From: Pseudoclavibacter endophyticus
Lineage (GTDB): Bacteria; Actinomycetota; Actinomycetes; Actinomycetales; Microbacteriaceae
NCBI RefSeq assembly: GCF_008831085.1
Contig: NZ_WBJY01000001.1
Span: forward strand, 1-64,000
DNA: 64,000 bases
Reading direction: 5' to 3'
Shown: in pieces, positions 9,993-18,054 of the stretch
Position numbering within the stretch: the first letter of the stretch is position 1
How the letters are laid out: every line of letters begins with the position of its first letter
Notes under the pieces: model-generated
Told to the model about the DNA's origin: nothing
The model's input: the letters and a program-made list of their open reading frames with translations, nothing else
The model's database searches: none
Translations under genes and position numbers: made by a program

Positions 9993-10146
9993 GCGCTCCT
10001 GCGCGGACGCGACCTCGCATCCGTATCGCTCGATTCGGTTACGAAGCGGACGTCTCCGTGCGACTGACGATGTCGCTGCGGTTACCATCGATCCCTATAG
10101 TGCGCCGGCGTGCCATACGAGCCGATGCAAGTGAGGAGTGCAGTAC

Positions 10147-11898
10147 GTGATTCAGGGCGAACGCACCCTCGCCGGTCGCTACGAGATCGGTCGTCGGATC
10201 GGTCGCGGCGGCATGGCCGAGGTCTATCTCGGCCTCGACGAGCGGTTGGGACGCCGCGTGGCCGTCAAGCTTTTGAACACGCAACTGTCCGGGGAACCCG
10301 ACTTCCGCTTCCGTTTCCGCGCTGAGGCGCAGGCCGCGGCACGGATGACGCACCCGACGATCGTGCGAGTCTTCGACGCTGGCGAGGACACGTTCGTCCG
10401 AGCCGACGGCCACGAGCTCATCGTGCCGTACATCGTGATGGAGTACGTCGAAGGCGACCAGCTGCGCGACCTCATGCTGGATGCGCCACTGGCGAACGAC
10501 AAGATCGCCAGCTACATGTCCGGCATCCTCACCGCCCTCGAGTACTCGCACCGCGCCGGCGTGGTGCACCGCGACATCAAGCCGGGCAACATCAAAGTCA
10601 CGCCCGACGGCACCGTGAAGGTCATGGACTTCGGCATCGCCCGCGCCATCTCCGACACAGCCGGCACGATCGCGCAGACCACGGCCATTCTCGGAACCGC
10701 CTCGTACTTCTCGCCGGAGCAGGCGCGAGGCGAGAACGTCGACGGCCGAAGCGACCTGTATTCGGCAGGCATCGTCCTCTACGAGATGTTGACGGGCCAG
10801 GTGCCGTTCCAAGGCGATTCGGCGGTCGCGGTCGCCTATCAGCACGTCACCGAGCGCCCTGTTCCGCCGAGCGAGCTCAATCCGAACGTCTCTCCAGCCA
10901 TGGATGCCGTGGTGCTTCGCGCGCTCGCGAAGAGCCCCGACGACCGCTTCCAGTCGGCGAGCGAGTTCCGACGGGATCTCGAGCTCGCGGTGCAGGGCAT
11001 CATGCCCGCCTTCGGGGTCGAGGCGGACGAGACTGAGGACACGCAGCTGTTCGGTCCCGCGCCGACGGCCGTCGCGCAGACCGAGTCGGCGTTCGCGGCG
11101 CTCTCGGAGAACGACGAGCGCGCTCCGACGGTGCAGCGTCGCCCTCCGGCCATGTGGATCTGGGGAGCGGCCGCCCTCATACTCGCCATCGTCGCTGCCG
11201 TGATCTTCTGGGTGGCGACGCTCCCGAGGGAGTCGCAGCTTCCGCAGGCGGGGGTCGAGATCCCCGATGTCGTCGGCGCGACGTGGGAGGAGGCCGATGC
11301 CGAGCTCACGGAGCTGCAGCTCGTTCCCTCTCGCGAGACGGCCACGAGCGACGAGGTCCCGGCTGGCATCGTCATGTCGCTTTCGCCCGACGTCGGACTC
11401 ACGGTGCCCGTGGGCCAGGTCGTGACGGTGACGGTGTCGGCTGGCCCCTCCTCCGTCGAGCTTCCGAACATCAACGGTATGACCGTCGAGCAGGCGACGT
11501 CGGTCCTCGAGGGCGAGGGGCTCGCCCTCGGCACCGTGACCACCGAGAACTCGCCATCGGCGCCCCAGGGAACCATCATCCGCAGCGAGCCCGTGGCGGG
11601 GTCGCAGGTAGGGCCGGACTCGACCGTCGACGTCGTCGTCTCGTCGGGGCTCGTCGAGCTGCCCGACCTGGTCGGCACGGGGCTCGAGGAGGCCACCTCG
11701 ACCCTGCAATCGCTCGGCCTTCGGGGCATCGTCGAGTCAGACCCGAACTGTCCGGCGGAGGAGGGTGATCCCATCGTCAGCATGTCGCTCGCGGCCGGCC
11801 CGGTCGAGCAGCACTCCGACGTGACGATCACCTATTGCACGGGTTCGGCCGAGAACCCGGCGCCGACGCCGACGCCCACCGACTCGCCCGCACCCTGA
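10147..11898 (+). CDS. pknB: Ser/Thr protein kinase PknB with three PASTA repeats
   Basis: The GTG at 10147 is chosen because AGGAG (10134-10138) lies 8 nt upstream. An in-frame GTG at 10138 overlaps that site. The kinase domain (about residues 11-275) has loop IGRGGMAEV, Lys41, HRDIKPGN (Asp143), DFG and activation-loop threonines in TAGTIAQTTAILGT. A helix near residue 345 (IWGAAALILAIVAAVIFWV) crosses the membrane. The ectodomain has three PASTA repeats beginning near IPDVVG, LPNING and LPDLVG, known to bind muropeptides or lipid II. The last repeat contains a Cys pair. It closes the operon. Mycobacterial PknB has four repeats. Confidence 0.95.
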   Translation: MIQGERTLAGRYEIGRRIGRGGMAEVYLGLDERLGRRVAVKLLNTQLSGEPDFRFRFRAEAQAAARMTHPTIVRVFDAGEDTFVRADGHELIVPYIVMEYVEGDQLRDLMLDAPLANDKIASYMSGILTALEYSHRAGVVHRDIKPGNIKVTPDGTVKVMDFGIARAISDTAGTIAQTTAILGTASYFSPEQARGENVDGRSDLYSAGIVLYEMLTGQVPFQGDSAVAVAYQHVTERPVPPSELNPNVSPAMDAVVLRALAKSPDDRFQSASEFRRDLELAVQGIMPAFGVEADETEDTQLFGPAPTAVAQTESAFAALSENDERAPTVQRRPPAMWIWGAAALILAIVAAVIFWVATLPRESQLPQAGVEIPDVVGATWEEADAELTELQLVPSRETATSDEVPAGIVMSLSPDVGLTVPVGQVVTVTVSAGPSSVELPNINGMTVEQATSVLEGEGLALGTVTTENSPSAPQGTIIRSEPVAGSQVGPDSTVDVVVSSGLVELPDLVGTGLEEATSTLQSLGLRGIVESDPNCPAEEGDPIVSMSLAAGPVEQHSDVTITYCTGSAENPAPTPTPTDSPAP

Positions 11899-11918
11899 GG
11901 GCGACCGGGTCCGCCCTC
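11897..11918 (+). terminator. Hairpin at the end of the fha-pkn operon
   Basis: GAGGGCG (11897-11903) pairs with CGCCCTC (11912-11918) around an 8-nt loop, right at the pknB stop. There is no U-tract, so it may slow or process the transcript rather than terminate it. Confidence 0.4.
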
Positions 11919-11973
11919 GAACGTCGCGTCCAGCGGCTCCGCGGCGGCGCGTGGAGAGGCGCCCGCGTGAAGA

Positions 11974-11979
11974 TAGACT
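11974..11979 (+). promoter_or_regulatory. Putative -10 of a leaderless crgA transcript
   Basis: TAGACT fits TANNNT and ends exactly 7 nt before the crgA ATG. That is the spacing expected if transcription starts at the A of the start codon. No Shine-Dalgarno sequence precedes the ATG, which supports a leaderless mRNA. Confidence 0.5.
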
Positions 11980-11986
11980 GTCCGCC

Positions 11987-12922
11987 ATGCCTGCTGAGAC
12001 GCCCGCCCGCAAGGGTCGTGACGAGCGCGACGACGAGATCGACGCCATCGACCCCACGGAGACCGAAGACCTCGACGACATCGACCCCGAGGACGACGGC
12101 ACGGCCGGCGAGGACGTGACGGACGACGACGACCTCGAGGACGACGAGTTTGAGGACGACGACCTCGACGACGACGCTGAGGACGACGACCTTGAGGACG
12201 ACGAGGAACTCGACGACGACGAGATCGACGAAGACGACGACCTCGACGATGACGGTCTCGACGATGACGGTCTCGACGACGACGACGACCTCGACCAGGA
12301 TGACCTAGAGGACGAGGAACTCGACGATGACGACCTCGACGACGAGCGGGACGACGACAGCGACGTCCGCGAGCCCGTCACCAGCCCCCGAGGCGGGCGC
12401 TCGTCGAAACGGGGCGGCACGTCGACGACTCGCTCTGACGGGCGAGCCTCGGCCGGGAAGCGGTCCTCCGCTGCGAAGAAGCGTTCTGGCGGCCGCAAGC
12501 TGAGCGCAGCCGAGCAGCGTGCCGCCGACCGCGCCGCGTTGAAGGAGCAACGGCGTCAGGAGCGGTTGGCGAAGAAGGGCGCCGCGAACGCCCCCAAGGG
12601 CGAGGCCGCGAAGAAGGCGGAGCGCACCAAGACGCCGTCCGGTTCGCGCAAGCACACATCTTCGGCCGCTTCCGCTGCGGCGGCCGCTGCCGCCGCAGCC
12701 GAGAAGCAGCGCCGTCGCCGCCCGGCGCGCCCGGAAGGCGCGAACCCCGTGTGGTTCAAGCCGCTGATGTTCGGCTTCCTCGCCATCGGGTTCCTCTGGA
12801 TCATCGTCTACTACCTGTCGAGCGGGCGATTCCCCATCGCCGAGCTCGGGTCGTGGAACATCCTCGTTGGCTTCGGCATCGCCTTCGTCGGCTTCCTGAT
12901 GACGACGAACTGGAAGTCGTAG
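11987..12922 (+). CDS. crgA: CrgA-type cell division protein with long charged N-terminal extension
   Basis: The last about 59 residues (253-311) are a recognisable CrgA core: NPVWFKPLMFG, a first helix, a short outer loop SSGRFPIAELG, a second helix, and end at TTNWKS. CrgA recruits late divisome and wall enzymes in actinobacteria. Family members are usually about 60-100 aa. This protein has about 250 extra residues: an almost pure Asp/Glu tract (18-129, many LDDDD units), then a Lys/Arg/Ala/Ser-rich basic tract (130-250) with an Ala run. Both look disordered. The ATG at 11987 is taken as the start because of the -10 at 11974. A second long frame on the opposite strand is a compositional shadow. 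Confidence 0.85.
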   Translation: MPAETPARKGRDERDDEIDAIDPTETEDLDDIDPEDDGTAGEDVTDDDDLEDDEFEDDDLDDDAEDDDLEDDEELDDDEIDEDDDLDDDGLDDDGLDDDDDLDQDDLEDEELDDDDLDDERDDDSDVREPVTSPRGGRSSKRGGTSTTRSDGRASAGKRSSAAKKRSGGRKLSAAEQRAADRAALKEQRRQERLAKKGAANAPKGEAAKKAERTKTPSGSRKHTSSAASAAAAAAAAAEKQRRRRPARPEGANPVWFKPLMFGFLAIGFLWIIVYYLSSGRFPIAELGSWNILVGFGIAFVGFLMTTNWKS

Positions 12923-12947
12923 CGGCACTACGTCACGCACACGCACC

Positions 12948-12986
12948 AACGAGGGGGCGCATCCGACACGGATGCGCCCCCTCGTT
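12948..12986. terminator. Strong bidirectional terminator between crgA and the rhomboid gene
   Basis: A perfect 18-bp stem (12948-12965 with 12969-12986) and a 3-nt loop ACA lie just after crgA. It sits between convergent genes and can serve both. The T content downstream is modest (CGTTT). Confidence 0.85.
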
Positions 12987-13026
12987 CGTTTCCGCCGCGG
13001 GTGTCGCCCGGGGCCGCGGCCCGGAG

Positions 13027-13062
13027 TTGTCCACAGGGTTGCTCACAGGTGTGTAATTACAC
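13027..13062. promoter_or_regulatory. DnaA-box-like TTGTCCACA and a 12-bp perfect palindrome
   Basis: TTGTCCACA at 13027-13035 matches the actinobacterial DnaA box. GTGTAATTACAC at 13051-13062 is a perfect palindrome, followed by TCACCGGTGA at 13071-13080, also palindromic. They lie in a spacer between two convergent genes, where no promoter is expected, so their role is unknown. Confidence 0.45.
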
Positions 13063-13129
13063 GCGTGTGATCACCGGTGAAGCGCACGATGACGCTCCTC
13101 GTGGCGACGCCCGCTTGTGCGGGCGCCGT

Positions 13130-14044
13130 TCAGCCTCCCGCCACGGCCGTGCTCACGCCGATCGTGTTGGCCCAGAGCAGGCACGCGCCGAAGAGCGCGA
13201 GCGCCAGCACGCCAACGAGTACGGCACCGGAGGCCGGAGGCCGTTTGCGGCCGTCCGTCGATACCGCCCGCGGGCCCCGTACGTCGCGGCTGACCAGCCA
13301 CCCCGCGAGGAGACCGACCAACAGGCCGCCGATGTGTGCCTGCCATGAGACGCCGGGGTTGATAAACCCCATGACGACGTTGATGCCGACGAGCACCAGC
13401 AGCGAGGTGGTGTTCATCCGCGCCTGCCGCATCACCACGAAGTATGCGCCGAACAGGCCGAAGACGGCACCGGATGCTCCGATCACCGACCCTGTGGGGG
13501 TCGCGATGACGACGGCGAGGGATCCGCCGAGCGCCGCCGCAACCCACACGAGGCCGAACCGCAGACGCCCATAGAGCGGCTCCAGCACGCGCCCGAAAAG
13601 CCAGAGCGTGACCATGTTGAACAGCACGTGCCATATGCCACCGTGCACGAGGGTGACGGTCAGCGCTCGCCATGGCTCGAACCGATCGCCGTCGACCCAG
13701 AGGGTGACGGGATTGAACAGCAGCAGATTGGTGACGAATCCGCCGGTCACGAACTGCACGGCGTACACGAGCAACGTGACGGCGATGATCGAGTACGTCA
13801 CGACCGGCCGGCCGAGCGCCGCGGCGCGGCTGAGGCGTGTGCCGAGGCCGGGCCGTGAACCCTTGTGGGCACGTTTCGCCTCGGCCACGCAGCCAGGGCA
13901 GATCACCCCGACCGGCGCCGGCGTCTGGCAGTCGCCGCAGATCGTCTTGCCGCAGCGCTGGCACAGGACGAAGCTCTGCCGATCCGGGTGCCGGTAACAG
14001 GAATTGTCGGCACGCTGCTCAGCGCGCTGACCATAGTCGGGCAC
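13130..14044 (-). CDS. Rhomboid-family intramembrane serine protease with N-terminal zinc-ribbon/B-box-like segment
   Basis: The GTG at 14044 gives 304 residues starting MPDYGQRAEQ. The gene begins 8 nt after the ppiA stop, so they are probably co-transcribed. The N-terminus has seven cysteines (16, 28, 31, 36, 39, 49, 52) in paired CxxC patterns, suggesting metal binding. The rhomboid domain has about six to seven helices with the HGGIWHVLFNM motif (oxyanion Asn143), GASGAVFG (nucleophile Ser191) and AHIGG (His237). It should cleave membrane proteins within the bilayer. Substrates are unknown. The adjacent position to ppiA near the origin is common in Microbacteriaceae and relatives. Confidence 0.92.
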   Translation of the reverse strand: MPDYGQRAEQRADNSCYRHPDRQSFVLCQRCGKTICGDCQTPAPVGVICPGCVAEAKRAHKGSRPGLGTRLSRAAALGRPVVTYSIIAVTLLVYAVQFVTGGFVTNLLLFNPVTLWVDGDRFEPWRALTVTLVHGGIWHVLFNMVTLWLFGRVLEPLYGRLRFGLVWVAAALGGSLAVVIATPTGSVIGASGAVFGLFGAYFVVMRQARMNTTSLLVLVGINVVMGFINPGVSWQAHIGGLLVGLLAGWLVSRDVRGPRAVSTDGRKRPPASGAVLVGVLALALFGACLLWANTIGVSTAVAGG

Positions 14045-14052
14045 GGTCGGGA

Positions 14053-14601
14053 TCAGCCCTGGGCGACAGGCTCGATCGTGAAGCTCTGGATCACGACGTC
14101 GTTCAGGGGACGGTCGCGCGGGTCGGTCTCGACCCGTCCGAGCTTGTCGACGACCTGCTGCGAAGCGGGGTCGGTGACCTTGCCGAAGATGGTGTGCTTG
14201 CCCTGCAGCCATGTCGTCGGACCGGTCGTGATGAAGAACTGCGAGCCGTTGGTGCCCTGACCGCCGCGCTTGCCGGCGTTCGCCATCGCGAGCATGTAAG
14301 GATCCTGGAACGTGAGCTCCGGGTGGATCTCGTCGTCGAAGGTGAAGCCGGGACCGCCAGCGCCCGTCCCGGTGCGGTCGCCACCCTGAATCATGAAGTC
14401 GGGAATGATGCGGTGGAACGCGACGCCGTCGTAGTACGGGTCGTTGCGCTTCTCACCCGTCTCGGGGTCGACCCACTCGAGCTCCCCCGTAGCGAGGCCC
14501 GTGATGACCTTGACGGTCTTCGGGGCGTGGTTGCCGTAGAGCTCGATCGTGATGGGGCCGACGTTCGTCGTGATGGTCGCGATTGCGGTAGCAAGAGACA
14601 T
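14053..14601 (-). CDS. ppiA: Cyclophilin-type peptidyl-prolyl cis-trans isomerase
   Basis: It catalyses proline isomerisation during protein folding. It is cytosolic, as no signal peptide precedes MSLATAIATI. The ATG at 14601 has AAGGAT upstream, and longer starts have no such site. The 182-aa protein shows the cyclophilin core: FHRIIPDFMIQGGDRTGTG (catalytic Arg in FHRII), GTNGSQFFIT and a TWLQGKHTIFGKV block. It lies in the origin-proximal position seen for ppiA in mycobacteria and other actinobacteria. Confidence 0.96.
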   Translation of the reverse strand: MSLATAIATITTNVGPITIELYGNHAPKTVKVITGLATGELEWVDPETGEKRNDPYYDGVAFHRIIPDFMIQGGDRTGTGAGGPGFTFDDEIHPELTFQDPYMLAMANAGKRGGQGTNGSQFFITTGPTTWLQGKHTIFGKVTDPASQQVVDKLGRVETDPRDRPLNDVVIQSFTIEPVAQG

Positions 14602-14790
14602 GCGGCAATCCTTCCACGATGAGCACGCGCGGCGGCTCATGCACCCAAATGCCCCGGCGAGTGTTCGCGCCGCGCACAATTTCCCGGCGTTCGAGCGTCG
14701 CATCCTGCAACGGATGCGGGGAATTCAGGTTGGCGCCCGGTCGCGCGTGCCAAGATTGACGTAGACCTGATCACAGTTATGGAGGCACGC

Positions 14791-15444
14791 ATGGCCCTCT
14801 CGAAGAAGAACCAGCGCCAGTTGAAGCGCCTGCGAAAGCACGCAAGCTCGCTGTGGGCCGAGCAGCAGGCGGTTCTCGAGCACGCCCGCGAGCTGCGGTC
14901 GGAGGCAGGCGACAATGCCAAGCGGCTGCGCGACACCGAGCTCCTCCCCTACCTGCAGGGCGAGTACAACGCTCGGGTTCGCCCGAACGTCGACCGAGGC
15001 CTCGGCATCGCTCGGGACGCGGCCGACGACGCTCGCGTGCGGTTCAACGGTCGTGTCGTTCCGGCCGCCGCCACCATCGGTGGCTCAATCGCCGGGACCT
15101 TCGCGAACCTCGCAAGCGAGAAGTCCGACTACAAGGGTGCGGCCAAGAAGGCCCGGGGTCTCTCGAAGACCCTGGACCGCCGAGCGAAGTCGGCGCTCAA
15201 GGAGTACGACAAGAAGTACAACAAGAAGGGCATCGGCGTCGGCGGCTGGTTCCTCATCGGCGCCGGCGTGGCGGCGGTCGCGGCCGTTGGCTACGCCCTC
15301 TGGCAGACCTTCCGCGCCGACGACGACCTCTGGATCGCCGACGAGGAGCTTGACGCGCCCGTGACGACGGTTTCACCGTCGTCGTCGACCTCGGGGGCGT
15401 CCGCGTCGGCACCGTCGACCGTCACACCGTCGACCTCAGACTAG
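14791..15444 (+). CDS. Conserved-looking membrane protein of unknown function
   Basis: The ATG at 14791 has GGAGG 5 nt upstream. The 217-aa protein starts with a basic, probably coiled-coil region (MALSKKNQRQLKRLRKHA to about residue 90). A mid segment of Ala/Gly follows (about 90-110), then a second basic region (KSALKEYDKKYNKKG). One clear helix is GVGGWFLIGAGVAAVAAVGYAL (about 149-170). It ends in an acidic then Ser/Thr-rich tail. I do not recognise a named family. The position beside ppiA suggests a membrane protein retained near the origin. A strong terminator follows. Confidence 0.8.
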   Translation: MALSKKNQRQLKRLRKHASSLWAEQQAVLEHARELRSEAGDNAKRLRDTELLPYLQGEYNARVRPNVDRGLGIARDAADDARVRFNGRVVPAAATIGGSIAGTFANLASEKSDYKGAAKKARGLSKTLDRRAKSALKEYDKKYNKKGIGVGGWFLIGAGVAAVAAVGYALWQTFRADDDLWIADEELDAPVTTVSPSSSTSGASASAPSTVTPSTSD

Positions 15445-15466
15445 GGAACGACCCGAACCACTCCCT

Positions 15467-15515
15467 CGCGCGGGGACGGCGCACCGACACGGTGCGCCGT
15501 CCCCGCGCGTCTTTT
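15467..15515 (+). terminator. Strong intrinsic terminator
   Basis: A perfect 20-bp GC-rich stem (15467-15486 with 15490-15509) with loop ACA is followed by TCTTTT. It ends the preceding membrane protein gene. Confidence 0.9.
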
Positions 15516-16036
15516 GTCCCACTGCTCGCTCACACGCACGCCTGGCGGCACGCCCGCCGCACGCGTCGCCACAGCCATCCCTGTCACGCCCGCCCGGTGT
15601 CTCCGTCTCCGACCGTGACATTCCTGAGAATTCTCTTCATGCTATGGTCGTGGACCGTTCGAGGATTCGGCCCGTGCAAAGTCGGGGAACCGCGCGCGGA
15701 CACCTGATCAGTGTCTTCGCCTTCCGGGCCATCCCGCTCCGCGCCTGACGGTGCCGCGTGGCGTGCCCGCAATCCGGGCACCCTCGGTCCGTCGCGCGAC
15801 CGCCGATCCGCTGACAATCAGGTCAGCGCCTGATCCCGGGCGGCCGCGCCATGGCGCGAGCGAATGTCGGTGGGCGAGCGACCGCGCGTGGCTGCCGCCT
15901 GGGTTGCCGTGCGGGTACTCCACGGCTTGCTTCTCCGCCCCCATCGATGCACCGAACGCCGGGATCCGGCGCGAGCGAGCATCCGGTTCGCCCCCGTGCC
16001 GCCGACAATTCGACGACGAGAGAGTGGAGAGCGAAC
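15516..16036 (+). promoter_or_regulatory. Leader region of the symporter gene with a possible operator
   Basis: No gene is supported in these 521 bases. The inverted repeat GACAC-CTGATCA-GTGTC at 15699-15715 resembles a dimeric repressor site. CTATGGTC near 15640 is a weak candidate -10. A second direct CTGACAATCAGGTCAG-like repeat lies near 15812. I looked for a guanidine or other riboswitch and found no recognisable core. Confidence 0.35.
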
Positions 16037-17791
16037 GTGAGCGATACTGAGCCAATACAGTTGGGGGCCGTCGCCGTCATCGCGCTGATGGTGGTCTTCT
16101 TCGGCGGAACCTTCCTGATTTCCTTCCGCATCCGGCGCCGTCGCGAGAACGCCGACGACTTCATGACCGCGGGAAACCGCATCGGTTTCGGCATTTCCGC
16201 AGCGAGCATGACAGCGACCTGGATCTGGGCCTCATCCATGTACGCATCGGCCAGCTCCGGCTACACGTACGGCATCTCTGGACCCATCCACTACGGGCTT
16301 TGGGGCGCCCTGATGATTCTGTTCATCTACCCGTTCGGCAAGCGGATCCGCGAGGTCGCGCCCAAGGCGCACACGCTTGCGGAGGTCATGTACGCCCGGC
16401 ACGGTCGCGGCAGCCAGCTGATGCTCGCCAGCTCGAACATCGTGGGCAGTCTCATCAGCCTCATGTCGAACTTCATCGCCGGCGGCGTGCTGATCTCGAT
16501 GCTCTCGCCCTTCAACTTCGTGCAGGGCGTCATCGCCATCGCCGCGGGAGTGCTGCTCTACACGCTGTGGTCGGGGTTCCGAGCTTCGGTGCTGACCGAC
16601 TTCATCCAAGTCATGGCGATGCTCGCGACCGTCGTGATCGTGGTGCCGGTGATCTTCGTCGCCGCCGACTTCCCTGCGGCGTTCGAAACCGGCGCAGCGA
16701 ACCTCACCCCCGAGCAGAGCAACTTCTTCTCGTCCGAGGCCTTCATGAACCAGGGAGCGCCGTACATCGCGGCGGTGCTCGCCTACGCGATCGGCAACCA
16801 GACGATCGCTCAGCGGCTCTTCGCCGTGCGGAAAGACCTGATCCGGCCCACGTTCATCACGGCGACCGTCGGATACGGGGCCATGGTGATCGGCGTCGGC
16901 ATGCTCGGCGTACTCGCCCTGTACCTGGGTTTCGAGCCGACGGGCGGCAACACGGACAACCTGATCCCCGAGATGGCCGCGAGCTACTTGCCTTTCGCGC
17001 TGCTGTGCCTCGTATTCGTCATGATCATCGGTGCCCTCGCGTCGACGGCCGACTCCGACCTCTCGGCGATGTCGTCGATCGTGATGGCGGATGTCTACGG
17101 CCAGAACATCGCGGGCAAGCAACGTGCGAATCCGGCCGTGATGATCTGGGTCGGCCGTATCACGATGATCGCCGCGACGGCGCTCGCCGTGGTGTTCGCC
17201 AGCTTCGAGTTCAGCATTCTCGACCTGCTCGTCTTCGTCGGTGCCCTGTGGGGCGCGCTCGTGTTCCCGGTCATCGCGAGCTTCTACTGGAAGAAGGTCA
17301 CGAACGTGGGCTTCGTCGTGGGCGCGCTCGCCGGCATCGCGATCTTCATTCCCGTTCGGTTCGAGTTGTTCCCCTACGGGGGTGGATTCTTCGCGCTCGC
17401 GATCGCGGTCGACGTGCTGGCGGTGCTCGGGATCGGCGTGATCTTCGGCCTCATGGCGTTCGGGTTCTTCGGTTTGCGCACTGCGTACATCGTCGGCGTC
17501 GTCACAGCCGTCGCCGCTGCGCCGTTCGCGATCGGCACGCTCCACGAGTACGCCACCCTGAGCGGCTCGCTCGTCGCCTACTCCGCGAGCACCATCCTCT
17601 GCTTCTTCCTCTCGTTCCGGTCGAAGCGGGAATTCGACTTCAGCGTCATCAAGGAGCGCACGGGCGACTTCGACACCGAGCATCGGCATGCGCTCGGCGA
17701 TGACCCGGAAACGGACGAAACCGCCCAAGCGGCCGACACCGTGTCCGGCCCCGCTGGCGCCCGCACCGCGAATTCCACCACGAAGGAGTAA
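16037..17791 (+). CDS. Sodium:solute symporter (SSS) family transporter
   Basis: The GTG at 16037 (GGAGAG upstream) gives 584 residues and about 13-14 hydrophobic helices. The first region (LGAVAVIALMVVFFGG, then ENADDFMTAGNRIG and SAASMTATWIWAS) is typical of the SSS family. The length and the WxSSMYASASSGYTYGISGP region resemble the urea/DUR3-like branch, but the substrate cannot be assigned. The hydrophilic C-terminal tail (about 60 residues, acidic) is cytoplasmic. A tiny membrane partner gene starts 4 nt downstream, so the two are translated together. Confidence 0.88.
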   Translation: MSDTEPIQLGAVAVIALMVVFFGGTFLISFRIRRRRENADDFMTAGNRIGFGISAASMTATWIWASSMYASASSGYTYGISGPIHYGLWGALMILFIYPFGKRIREVAPKAHTLAEVMYARHGRGSQLMLASSNIVGSLISLMSNFIAGGVLISMLSPFNFVQGVIAIAAGVLLYTLWSGFRASVLTDFIQVMAMLATVVIVVPVIFVAADFPAAFETGAANLTPEQSNFFSSEAFMNQGAPYIAAVLAYAIGNQTIAQRLFAVRKDLIRPTFITATVGYGAMVIGVGMLGVLALYLGFEPTGGNTDNLIPEMAASYLPFALLCLVFVMIIGALASTADSDLSAMSSIVMADVYGQNIAGKQRANPAVMIWVGRITMIAATALAVVFASFEFSILDLLVFVGALWGALVFPVIASFYWKKVTNVGFVVGALAGIAIFIPVRFELFPYGGGFFALAIAVDVLAVLGIGVIFGLMAFGFFGLRTAYIVGVVTAVAAAPFAIGTLHEYATLSGSLVAYSASTILCFFLSFRSKREFDFSVIKERTGDFDTEHRHALGDDPETDETAQAADTVSGPAGARTANSTTKE

Positions 17792-17794
17792 CCA

Positions 17795-17926
17795 ATGAGC
17801 ACCATTGCCCTGACCGTGTACGTCCTGGCCTTCCCGGTCATCGTGCTCGGCGTCATGATCGTCATCGGCCGCGCATTCATCAAGGAGTGGATCGATGCGC
17901 ACAGGAACGGGCGCGGCCTGATCTGA
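17795..17926 (+). CDS. Putative transporter small subunit (43 aa)
   Basis: An ATG at 17795 follows AAGGAG (17783-17788) and the symporter stop by 3 nt. The 43-residue product starts MSTIALTVYVLAFPVIVLG and has one helix through about residue 25. It then has a basic amphipathic tail (FIKEWIDAHRNGRGLI). Short proteins of this kind are annotated as transporter small subunits beside SSS symporters in actinobacteria. Its role, probably assembly or regulation of the symporter, is inferred from position. Confidence 0.82.
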   Translation: MSTIALTVYVLAFPVIVLGVMIVIGRAFIKEWIDAHRNGRGLI

Positions 17927-17982
17927 CCACGGCTCCCGGGGGCCGTGCGACGTGCACGCCTCCCGGCCCCCCGACGCGGGGA

Positions 17983-18023
17983 CGCCCGCCTGCTCGTCAG
18001 AGTGCAGCACGAGTGGGCGGGCG
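17983..18023. terminator. Bidirectional terminator hairpin between convergent genes
   Basis: CGCCCGCC-TG-CTCGT (17983-17997) pairs with ACGAG-TG-GGCGGGCG (18009-18023), leaving one 2-nt internal loop and an 11-nt apical loop. It lies between the small subunit gene and the Nudix gene, which converge. Confidence 0.55.
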
Positions 18024-18054
18024 CCGTCGTTTCAGGCCGGCTGCCCGGCGGACG

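Noticed and set aside
7221..10088. 955-residue open frame on the minus strand across pbpA and pknA
   Set aside because: It is antisense to two clearly coding genes and has Arg-rich, non-protein-like composition. High GC makes such shadow frames common.
12305..12949. 214-residue minus-strand frame opposite crgA
   Set aside because: It mirrors the repetitive acidic coding of crgA and has no recognisable domain.
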